Source of the DNA: an uncultured Opitutia bacterium
GTDB taxonomy: Bacteria; Verrucomicrobiota; Verrucomicrobiia; Opitutales; UBA953
Assembly: GCA_903921665.1 (NCBI GenBank)
Contig: CAIXQT010000110.1
Span: 1 to 5,722 of the forward strand
Direction: 5' to 3'
DNA length: 5,722 bases
Positions 1-5,585 of the stretch are shown here, in pieces. Positions within the stretch are counted from its first letter, which is position 1, and each line of letters opens with the position of its first letter. The position numbers and the translations under genes were made by a program. Under the pieces are notes generated by a model, which was not told the origin of the DNA, ran no database searches, and saw only the letters and a program-made list of their open reading frames with translations.

Positions 1-1572
1 GTCGCCTTGCAAGGCCTGCGCCTCATCGACGCCCGAGCCGGCGAGACAGTGGTGGTCATGGGCCTTGGCCTGATCGGCCAGCTGGCCGTACGTTTGCTCC
101 GAGCCCGAGGAGTCACGGTCGTGGGCGTCGATCCCGACGCCGCGAAACGAGCCGTCGCGCGACAGGCGGGCGCACTCGCCCCGGATGACCTAGCCCAACT
201 GGCATCGCTGCTTCCTTCCGCCGCGGCGGGCGTGCTGATTACCGCCAGCACGGCCTCGGACGAACCAGTCAACCAAGCCGCGCGCCTCTGCCGTCGTCGG
301 GGTCGGGTGGTGCTCGTGGGCGTCACGGGTCTCACGCTCAACCGCGCTGACTTCTATCAGAACGAGGTCTCGTTCCAGGTCTCTCGCTCCTACGGCTCCG
401 CCGATCCGGCCGATCCTTCTTCCGCCCGCGCCAACTTCGACGAGGTCCTTGCGCTCATGGGCTCCGGCGCGTTCGACGTCACCCCGTTGCTGACGTCGCG
501 TCATGCGTTCGCCGAATCACCTAAGATTTACGACGACCTGCGTCGGCCCGGTGCCTTCGGTCTGGTCATCGAATACGCCTCCGCCAACGACGCGCTCGCC
601 CGGACGATTCCCGGGCTCGACCGGGATGGCGTGATGACCGGTGGCATCGGCGTCATCGGTTGCGGCAACTTTGCCGCCCGCGTCCTCGTCCCGGCGCTCC
701 GTCGCCAAGGCGCGTCGCCCTCCGCCTTCGTCTCCGCCAACGGCCTTTCCGCGAGGCTGCTCGCCGGCTCCGCGGCGACCGCGACCACCGACGTGACCGC
801 GGTGCTCGACGATCCGAAGGTCTCGACGGTCTTCATCGCGACCCGTCATGGAGAACATGGCGAGCTCGTCCGCGCGGCGCTCCGGGCCGGCAAGCACGTC
901 TGGGTCGAGAAGCCGCTCGCGCTCACCGAGGCCGACCTCGACGCCACGATGGCCGTCGCCCGCTCGTCTTCGGGTATCCTCACCGTCGGCTTCAATCGCC
1001 GCTTCGCCCCGTTGGCGCTCCGCCTCCGTGCCGCTCTGGCCGCCCGCTCAGGTGCCCGTCGTTTCACGGTCGACGTGAATGCGGGTCGGCTACCGGCCGA
1101 TCACTGGACGCTCGACCCGAAGCAGGGCGGGGGACGGATCGTCGGCGAAGCCTGTCACTTCGTCGACCTCCTGCGTTTCCTTTCCGGCAGCGCGATCGTC
1201 GCCGTTCGTACGCTGACGCGCGATGCCGACGGTCAAGATGGCGGCTGCTTCGAACTCAGCTTCGCCAACGGCGATCTCGCCATCCTTAATTATCGTACCG
1301 ATCAGCCGGCCCATCTGCCTAAGGAGCGCCTTGCGGTTTCGGGCGAAGGCTGGTCCGCCGAGATCGATCATTGGCAGTCGCTGCGCTCGACCCATCTGCC
1401 CGGCGCATCCGCGCTTCCTTTCTGGCTGGGCGGCCCTGCCCGCGGCAAAGGGCATGTCGAAGCGCTCAGCGCTTTCCTCTCCGCCGTCCGCACCGGCGCT
1501 CCCGCCCCCGTCACGCTCGATGAGATCGAAGAAGTGTCTCGCTGGAGCATCCGGATGCAGGGAATGAAGTGA
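1..1572 (+). CDS. Bi-domain oxidoreductase (zinc-type alcohol dehydrogenase half fused to Gfo/Idh/MocA half), 5' end missing
   Basis: The reading frame is open from the first base, so the gene starts upstream; 523 codons precede the TGA. Residue numbers here count from the first codon in the window. Residues 1-190 are the NAD(P)-binding half of a medium-chain alcohol dehydrogenase: the dinucleotide motif GLGLIG is at 21-26 with acidic D at the end of the second strand (GVDPD), and the family-typical SRSYG is at 128-132. The GroES-like catalytic half should lie upstream. Residues 215-523 form a Gfo/Idh/MocA oxidoreductase: a second Rossmann motif GVIGCGNFA (217-225), EKP (303-305) and GEACHFVD (382-389), with H386 and D389 at the usual catalytic positions. 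Such fusions are usually about 700 residues or more and sit in polysaccharide clusters, often near heparinase-type genes, as here. The exact sugar substrate is unknown. The stretch after SRSYG seems shorter than I recall for relatives. Family call is firm; reaction is open. Confidence 0.9.
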   Translation, partial: VALQGLRLIDARAGETVVVMGLGLIGQLAVRLLRARGVTVVGVDPDAAKRAVARQAGALAPDDLAQLASLLPSAAAGVLITASTASDEPVNQAARLCRRRGRVVLVGVTGLTLNRADFYQNEVSFQVSRSYGSADPADPSSARANFDEVLALMGSGAFDVTPLLTSRHAFAESPKIYDDLRRPGAFGLVIEYASANDALARTIPGLDRDGVMTGGIGVIGCGNFAARVLVPALRRQGASPSAFVSANGLSARLLAGSAATATTDVTAVLDDPKVSTVFIATRHGEHGELVRAALRAGKHVWVEKPLALTEADLDATMAVARSSSGILTVGFNRRFAPLALRLRAALAARSGARRFTVDVNAGRLPADHWTLDPKQGGGRIVGEACHFVDLLRFLSGSAIVAVRTLTRDADGQDGGCFELSFANGDLAILNYRTDQPAHLPKERLAVSGEGWSAEIDHWQSLRSTHLPGASALPFWLGGPARGKGHVEALSAFLSAVRTGAPAPVTLDEIEEVSRWSIRMQGMK

Positions 1573-1599
1573 GAGTATGGAGTATAGAGTATGGAGTAT
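1572..1599 (+). repeat. Heptamer tandem repeat, four units of RGAGTAT
   Basis: Four exact 7-bp units, AGAGTAT, GGAGTAT, AGAGTAT, GGAGTAT, follow one another, which is also a perfect 14-bp duplication. The array begins on the last base of the upstream gene's TGA stop. It is the inverted partner of the block at 1835-1862. Function is unknown. Confidence 0.9.
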
Positions 1600-1618
1600 C
1601 GGGGGAGTGATGGCCATG

Positions 1619-1674
1619 GGTAGGCTCGAGTATCCCTGCTCGACCGCGGCCGACCAAGGATGGTCAGCCCTACC
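1619..1674. repeat. Compact REP-like palindrome pair (56 bp)
   Basis: Two 28-nt halves face each other and match at 20 of 28 positions as an inverted repeat. The outer ends GGTAG (1619-1623) and CTACC (1670-1674) can pair. Inside are two 22-nt arms. The right arm (1648-1669) is a 9-bp stem with one mismatch and tetraloop AGGA. The left arm (1624-1645) is weaker, with TCGAG (1626-1630) pairing CTCGA (1639-1643). Only two bases, G1646 and C1647, separate the arms. The GTAG head, arm length and tetraloop match the 125-bp elements at 3151-3275 and 5442-5566, so I read it as a member of the same family without the central segment. It could instead be an unrelated hairpin pair, but the shared geometry argues against that. 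Confidence 0.7.
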
Positions 1675-1770
1675 TCGAGACAGTGATAACGCCCGAACCT
1701 GTACCCGTACCTGAACACCTGAACTTGGCTCCCGACTGCCGAGACCCGGGACTAGAAAATGTGTTCCGCT

Positions 1771-1793
1771 CAGCCAATCATCCGGTCTCCGGT
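1771..1793 (+). repeat. 23-nt dispersed repeat, copy 1
   Basis: This 23-nt sequence, beginning CAGCCAATCATCC and ending TCTCCGGT, is identical to 3284-3306 and lies in the same orientation in the spacer before a gene. Similarity continues loosely downstream as a C-rich stretch ending in AAGC. It contains CCGG-TCT-CCGG, which can form a small hairpin. Function is unknown. Confidence 0.85.
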
Positions 1794-1834
1794 CCCCCTT
1801 AAAGCGAATAGGTCTCCGTCACCTGTCTCAGTCT

Positions 1835-1862
1835 ATACTCAATACTCCATACTCGATACTCT
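1835..1862 (-). repeat. Heptamer tandem repeat, four inverted units (ATACTCN)
   Basis: Four 7-bp units ATACTCA, ATACTCC, ATACTCG, ATACTCT are the reverse complement of NGAGTAT. Compared with the block at 1572-1599, 25 of 28 bases are complementary, and the three differences all fall at the variable position of the unit. The block ends 24 bp before the wecC start codon. Confidence 0.9.
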
Positions 1863-1886
1863 CGTATCCTCCTTTCCTCGATACCA

Positions 1887-3110
1887 ATGTCCTCCCTTTG
1901 CGTCCTCGGCCTCGGCTACATCGGTCTCCCGACCGCGTCCATCTTCGCGACGAAGGGACGCCGCGTCTTGGGCGTCGACGTCTCCGCCTCGGTGGTCGAG
2001 ACGATCAACAGCGGCCGTATCCATATCCAGGAACCTGACCTCGACGTGCTCGTGCGGGCGGCGGTGCAATCCGGCAACTTGAAGGCCGCGACCACGCCGG
2101 GCGCAGCGGACGTATTCATCCTGGCCGTCCCGACGCCGTTCATCGCCTCGGCTGACGGCGCCCGCGTCCCGGACCTGTCGTTCGTGGAAGCCGCCGCTCG
2201 TTCGATCGCTCCGTTCGTCGTCGCCGGCAACCTGGTCATCCTCGAGTCCACATCGCCCGTCGGCACGACGGAGAAAGTGAAAGGCTGGCTCGAGGCCGAA
2301 CTCGCGAAGCTTGGTCGTAAGGCGGACGGCCTGCTCTACGCGCATTGTCCTGAGCGGATCCTGCCCGGCCAGATGCTCAAGGAACTCGTCTCCAACGATC
2401 GCATCTGCGGCGGGCTGACTCCCGCGGCCGCCGAAAAGGCCCGCGACCTCTATGCGACCTTCTGCACGGCGCAGATCTTCCTGACCGATGCGCGCACGGC
2501 CGAATTGGCGAAGCTGACCGAGAACGCCTACCGCGACGTGAACATCGCCTTTGCCAACGAGCTTTCACTGATCTGCGACAAGTTGGGCATCGATGTCTGG
2601 GAACTCATCCGTCTCGCGAACCGCCATCCCCGCGTGAAGATCCTCCAGCCCGGACCCGGTGTCGGCGGACACTGCATCGCGGTCGACCCTTGGTTCATCG
2701 TCGACGCCGCCCCGGCCGAAGCCCGTCTCCTGCGCACCGCCCGCGAGGTCAACGACTCGAAGCCGCATCACGTCGTCGCCCAGGTCCGCGCCGCTGCCGG
2801 CAAGGACGCCATCGTCGCCTGCCTCGGCCTCGCCTTCAAGGCGAACGTCGACGACCTCCGCGAATCTCCCGCGGTCGAGATCGCAGCGCACCTCGCGGAT
2901 GCCGGCCTGAAGGTGCTCGCCGTCGAGCCGCATGTGACCGCTTTGCCGAAGGCGCTGCAGGGCAGGGCGGAACTCGTCTCGCTTGCCGACGCGCTCGCCC
3001 GTGCCTCCGTCGTCGTCCTCCTCGTCGATCACCGCGCGTTCGCCGGCCTCACCCTGGCCCAACTCGCCGGCAAGAAGCTGATTGATACGCGGGGTGCGGT
3101 GCGGAACTGA
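1887..3110 (+). CDS. wecC: UDP-N-acetyl-D-mannosamine dehydrogenase (UDP-ManNAc to UDP-ManNAcA)
   Basis: The 407-residue product is a nucleotide-sugar dehydrogenase that oxidises C6 of the sugar with two NAD+ in the cytoplasm. An N-terminal Rossmann domain carries GLGYIGLP (8-15) and D31 after the second strand. ESTSPVGTTEKV (120-131) and YAHCPERILPG (151-161, with E156) line the active site. The central helix has ELAKLTENAYRDVNIAFANE (206-225), with K209 and N213. GPGVGGHCIAVDPWF (256-270) holds catalytic C263, and the C-terminal domain has GLAFKANVDDLRESP (314-328). The IAVDPWF signature and the wecB-like gene downstream favour UDP-ManNAc over UDP-glucose or UDP-GalNAc as substrate, though sequence motifs alone do not prove this. 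Length fits the family (about 420). The ATG gives a normal N-terminus; no Shine-Dalgarno precedes it, only a pyrimidine-rich leader. Confidence 0.92.
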   Translation: MSSLCVLGLGYIGLPTASIFATKGRRVLGVDVSASVVETINSGRIHIQEPDLDVLVRAAVQSGNLKAATTPGAADVFILAVPTPFIASADGARVPDLSFVEAAARSIAPFVVAGNLVILESTSPVGTTEKVKGWLEAELAKLGRKADGLLYAHCPERILPGQMLKELVSNDRICGGLTPAAAEKARDLYATFCTAQIFLTDARTAELAKLTENAYRDVNIAFANELSLICDKLGIDVWELIRLANRHPRVKILQPGPGVGGHCIAVDPWFIVDAAPAEARLLRTAREVNDSKPHHVVAQVRAAAGKDAIVACLGLAFKANVDDLRESPAVEIAAHLADAGLKVLAVEPHVTALPKALQGRAELVSLADALARASVVVLLVDHRAFAGLTLAQLAGKKLIDTRGAVRN

Positions 3111-3150
3111 AGGCCCAGACGCTCTGTTAAGCAGAGAGGCGGCTGCCTTG

Positions 3151-3275
3151 GGTAGGGACGTGATTGCCATCACGTCCGTTCGCCGAGCGACTTTGAAGTG
3201 GGATTAACCTAGCTAAGACCCGTTGACTTCGCGCCCTCGGTCCCGAACGGCGGCGATAGCAATCGCCGCCCTACC
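3151..3275. repeat. REP/BIME-like palindrome pair, 125 bp, copy A
   Basis: The ends are 32-nt imperfect inverted repeats (3151-3182 and 3244-3275; 25 of 32 match). Each end is a GTAG head (3152-3155; CTAC 3271-3274 on the right) next to a 9-bp hairpin with a 4-nt loop. The left stem is GGACGTGAT/ATCACGTCC with loop TGCC (3156-3177), and the right stem is GGCGGCGAT/ATCGCCGCC with loop AGCA (3249-3270). GTTCG (3178-3182) pairs CGAAC (3244-3248). A 61-bp centre separates the ends. No transposase lies in the window. GTAG plus hairpin is the known layout of REP sequences linked to RAYT (Y1 HUH) transposases, so non-autonomous mobility by such an enzyme is plausible. The hairpins could also protect or end transcripts after wecC. 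Confidence 0.85.
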
Positions 3276-3283
3276 AAAAGCCC

Positions 3284-3306
3284 CAGCCAATCATCCGGTC
3301 TCCGGT
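3284..3306 (+). repeat. 23-nt dispersed repeat, copy 2
   Basis: This is identical over 23 nt to 1771-1793 and has the same orientation. It lies 8 bp after the 125-bp palindrome pair. The downstream C-rich stretch is similar to copy 1 but carries small insertions. Confidence 0.85.
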
Positions 3307-3342
3307 TTCCCCTTGAGTTAAGCCCCCTTGTCCCCTGGCCCA

Positions 3343-3460
3343 CTGATCAACTTGTCAACCTGCCAGCTAGTTTGTTTCTCCCTCTGAGCCTCCGAGCCTC
3401 TGGTCAACTAAGCCTCTAGCGAGTTCGTCTATTCAGCCCTCGATTCAGTCATCGACTCAG
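3343..3460 (+). repeat. Degenerate short-period repeats (8-bp, then 12-bp)
   Basis: Octamer-spaced words run from 3343: CTGATCAA, CTTGTCAA, CCTGCCAG, then CCTCTGAG (3381), CCTCCGAG (3389), CCTCTGGT (3397) and CCTCTAGC (3413). From 3425 three 12-bp units follow: TCGTCTATTCAG, CCCTCGATTCAG, TCATCGACTCAG. The units are imperfect and the array is not continuous. It resembles the degenerate word-like run at about 1695-1724 in the previous spacer. No function can be assigned. Confidence 0.5.
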
Positions 3461-3475
3461 TCCTCTAGCTTTCAG

Positions 3476-5407
3476 GTGCTCCTCCCTCTTCTCCATCACC
3501 TCGGTCCGCGCTGGCTTGCCCGTCGCGTCCGCTGGGCGTGCGAGCGCAGGCTCGGCGCGTGGGAATGGCGTTCGCCGATGCGCCCGTGGAAGGATTTCGC
3601 ACCGGGCTTCGATCCCTCCGTTTGGCGTAAGTCCGCACCGCGTCTGCCGATCGCCAACCTGGACCGGAGCCACCTGACCCCGCCGCTCGAAGCGTGGTCC
3701 GTCGAAGCAGGCCACACGCCGGTGGCCGAAGCCGCCGCTTTCGCTCGCGGTTACGCCCGCGTCTTTTCCGATCGCCTCGTCGAAGTAGGGCGCCCCGATC
3801 GCTGGACCCGTAGCGTCCTGACCGGCCATTCCACCGACCCTTACGCCCACTGGTCCCGCCTCCGCGATGCCGGTTCCGATGACATCAAGGGCGTCTGGGA
3901 ACTCTCCCGTTTCTCTTGGGCCTATGCGCTCGTCCGGGCTTGGTTTCGGGACGGCGACGAACGCCACGTCGAGCTCTTCTGGTCGACGCTCGAGGACTGG
4001 ATGACGCGCAACCCGCCTAACCGCGGGCCGAATTGGATGTGCGGCCAAGAAGCCTCCATTCGGTTGATCGCGGTCACGTTCGCCCTCCAGGCCTTTCGCG
4101 ATCACCCGTCGACGACCGACGCGCGGCTGACGCTCGCGGCCCGTTTCGCCGACGCCACCGGCCGACGTATCGCCTTCCATCTGGATTACGCGCTCTCGCA
4201 GCAGAACAACCACGGCATCTCGGAAGCCATCGGGCTGCAGACCGCCGCCACGTTCTGGCCCGGCCTTGCCGGCGCCTCGCTTTGGTATCGCGACGGCATG
4301 GCGGCCCTCGCGAAGCAGTGCGCGGAATTGATTGGTCCCGATGGCGGGTTCAGCCAGCACTCGACGAACTACCATCGGCTGCTCCTCCAGCTGCTGACCT
4401 GGTCCGAGGTCGTGGAGCGTTCCGTGCGCGACACTTTGCCCGAAGCCGTGCGAGCCCAGGCCGTCGCGGCGACCGACTTCCTAGCCGCGCTGATGGAAAC
4501 GGACGGCACCGTCCCGCGTTACGGCGCCGATGACGGAGCGAATATCCTGCCGCTGAGCGGTTGCCCCTTCGAGGACTTCCGCCCTGCCGTCGGCGCAGCC
4601 CTCGTGCTTTTCAAGGGTGAACGCCTGCCTGCGGGTCCTTGGGACGAGGCGGCTCTTCTCCTGCTCGGACCGGTCTCCGCGAGCGCCGACCCCACGGTGC
4701 GACTCCCCGCCGAATTCCGCGACGCCGGCGTCTTCCAGCTGCGCCATGCGCGCGGCACGCTTTTCTTTCGCGCTCCGGCGGAGTTCCGCACGCGCCCGTC
4801 GCACGCCGACCAACTGCACGTCTCGCTCCGCTGGGATGGCGAGTGGATCGCCGAAGACCCGGGAACCTACTCTTATAATGCGCCCGGCGGTTGGGACGGA
4901 CTGGCGGCCTCCCGCTTCCATAATCTCGTCACGGTCGGCGACTTCGACTCCATGCGTCGCGTCGGCCGTTTCCTGTGGCTGCCATGGGTCGGATGCGACG
5001 TGCGCTGGCAGTTCGATGGCGTCACGGCCTCCCATCTCGGCTTCCCTGGGTTCAAGGCCCGGCGTCGCGTCGTGAAGGTCGCCAACGGCTTCGTGATCAT
5101 CGATCGCCTGACTGGCCTCCTGAAGCAGGATGGTCGCTTCACCCTGCGCTGGCATGGTCGCACGCGCGAAGGCCTCGAGCAGCTGACCGTCGCCTGTTCC
5201 GCTCCGTCCACGGAGGAATATGTGTCGGCCCTTCCGGACGGCGGGGAAGGGTGGCATTCTTCGCATTACGGCTCGAAGCAACCTTCCTGGTGTCGCCGCA
5301 TCATCGCGACCGGCAACGACATCACCTTCGTCACCGCGCTTGGTTGTTCTCTGCGCCTCGAAGCCCACAGCTTCTTCGCCGACGGCGAGGAGGTTCCGCT
5401 CGAGTGA
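3476..5407 (+). CDS. Heparinase II/III-family polysaccharide lyase
   Basis: The 643-residue product has the two-part layout of heparinase II/III lyases: an N-terminal alpha-helical (alpha/alpha toroid) region to about 400, then a beta-sandwich region (Pfam heparinase II/III-like). Family enzymes break uronic-acid polymers by beta-elimination. Likely active-site residues are present: QQNNHG (242-247, N244/N245, H246), GGFSQHSTNYHR (290-301, Y299) and SHADQLHV (442-449, H443), followed by DPGTYSYN (461-468) and SRFHNLVTVGD (479-489). By analogy with heparinase III, Asn, Tyr and His act in catalysis. No signal peptide or membrane segment is visible, which is odd for a polymer lyase, though cluster-borne relatives also start with a PRWLARRVRW-like segment. 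The start is GTG, the first start codon after the in-frame stop at 3368; no Shine-Dalgarno is seen, so the true start is uncertain. The polymer cleaved is unknown; a ManNAcA-containing chain is my inference from wecB and wecC alongside. Confidence 0.88.
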   Translation: MLLPLLHHLGPRWLARRVRWACERRLGAWEWRSPMRPWKDFAPGFDPSVWRKSAPRLPIANLDRSHLTPPLEAWSVEAGHTPVAEAAAFARGYARVFSDRLVEVGRPDRWTRSVLTGHSTDPYAHWSRLRDAGSDDIKGVWELSRFSWAYALVRAWFRDGDERHVELFWSTLEDWMTRNPPNRGPNWMCGQEASIRLIAVTFALQAFRDHPSTTDARLTLAARFADATGRRIAFHLDYALSQQNNHGISEAIGLQTAATFWPGLAGASLWYRDGMAALAKQCAELIGPDGGFSQHSTNYHRLLLQLLTWSEVVERSVRDTLPEAVRAQAVAATDFLAALMETDGTVPRYGADDGANILPLSGCPFEDFRPAVGAALVLFKGERLPAGPWDEAALLLLGPVSASADPTVRLPAEFRDAGVFQLRHARGTLFFRAPAEFRTRPSHADQLHVSLRWDGEWIAEDPGTYSYNAPGGWDGLAASRFHNLVTVGDFDSMRRVGRFLWLPWVGCDVRWQFDGVTASHLGFPGFKARRRVVKVANGFVIIDRLTGLLKQDGRFTLRWHGRTREGLEQLTVACSAPSTEEYVSALPDGGEGWHSSHYGSKQPSWCRRIIATGNDITFVTALGCSLRLEAHSFFADGEEVPLE

Positions 5408-5441
5408 GTCGCACGAGATTGTCGGTGAAGTGCCTGCCTTG

Positions 5442-5566
5442 GGTAGGGACGTGATTGCCATCACGTCCGTTCGCTAGGCGACAGTGAACTCTGATTCATT
5501 TGGCTAAGACCCGCCGACTCCCCTCCTTCGGCTTCGAACGGCGGCGATGGCAATCGCCGCCCTACC
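5442..5566. repeat. REP/BIME-like palindrome pair, 125 bp, copy B
   Basis: This is in the same orientation and of the same length as copy A at 3151-3275. The left 32 nt are identical and the right 32 nt differ at one loop base (loop GGCA instead of AGCA). The 61-bp centre matches at only about 40 positions by my count, without gaps, and keeps GCTAAGACCCG (5503-5513). The identical left block extends outward to 41 nt (5434-5474). Hairpins are 5447-5468 and 5540-5561, heads GTAG 5443-5446 and CTAC 5562-5565. It begins 34 bp after the heparinase-family stop and ends 19 bp before the wecB start, filling most of that 178-bp spacer. Confidence 0.87.
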
Positions 5567-5585
5567 CAGCCCCACTCTTTCTTAG

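Larger units (their letters stand above)
1573..1886. other. Non-coding spacer between the oxidoreductase and wecC
   Basis: This 314-bp stretch has no convincing gene. It holds, in order, the heptamer block, a 56-bp double-hairpin element, a degenerate run of CCTG/GTACC/GAAC words at about 1695-1724, a copy of a 23-nt repeat shared with the next spacer, and the inverted heptamer block. I see no clear sigma-70 promoter and no hairpin followed by a T tract. Just before wecC, GTATC (1864-1868) and GATAC (1880-1884) could pair around a pyrimidine loop. Confidence 0.75.
3111..3475. other. Non-coding spacer between wecC and the heparinase-family gene
   Basis: This 365-bp stretch has no convincing gene. 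After wecC comes a small hairpin (CTCTG 3122-3126 with CAGAG 3132-3136) without a T tract, then the 125-bp palindrome pair, the second 23-nt repeat copy and degenerate short-period repeats. The frame of the next gene is open back to a TAG at 3368-3370, but it has no ATG, GTG or TTG before 3476. Confidence 0.75.

Noticed and set aside
1759..2082. A 107-residue plus-strand reading frame crossing the wecC start
   Set aside because: It overlaps wecC out of frame, and its sequence is Ser/Arg-rich with no domain, so it is a shadow frame.
3122..3136. Rho-independent terminator after wecC (CTCTG/CAGAG hairpin)
   Set aside because: The stem is only 5 bp and no T tract follows, so I do not call a terminator. 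The larger GC-rich hairpins nearby also lack a T tract.
3449..4375. A 308-residue minus-strand reading frame
   Set aside because: It is antisense to the heparinase-family gene, compositionally Arg/Gly/Ala-rich and without recognisable motifs, as expected for a shadow frame in high-GC DNA.
2565..5464. Two long minus-strand reading frames (2565-3173 and 4481-5464) that both begin MMAITSLPKA
   Set aside because: The shared N-terminus comes only from reading the repeated left hairpin of the two 125-bp elements backwards. The rest of each frame lies antisense to a well-supported gene and has no recognisable domain.
3143..5566. Possible CRISPR array or transposon ends flanking the heparinase-family gene
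   Set aside because: There are only two copies about 2.3 kb apart with a normal gene between, so it is not CRISPR. A composite transposon is unlikely because the copies are complete palindrome pairs in direct orientation, with no transposase and no clear target duplication.
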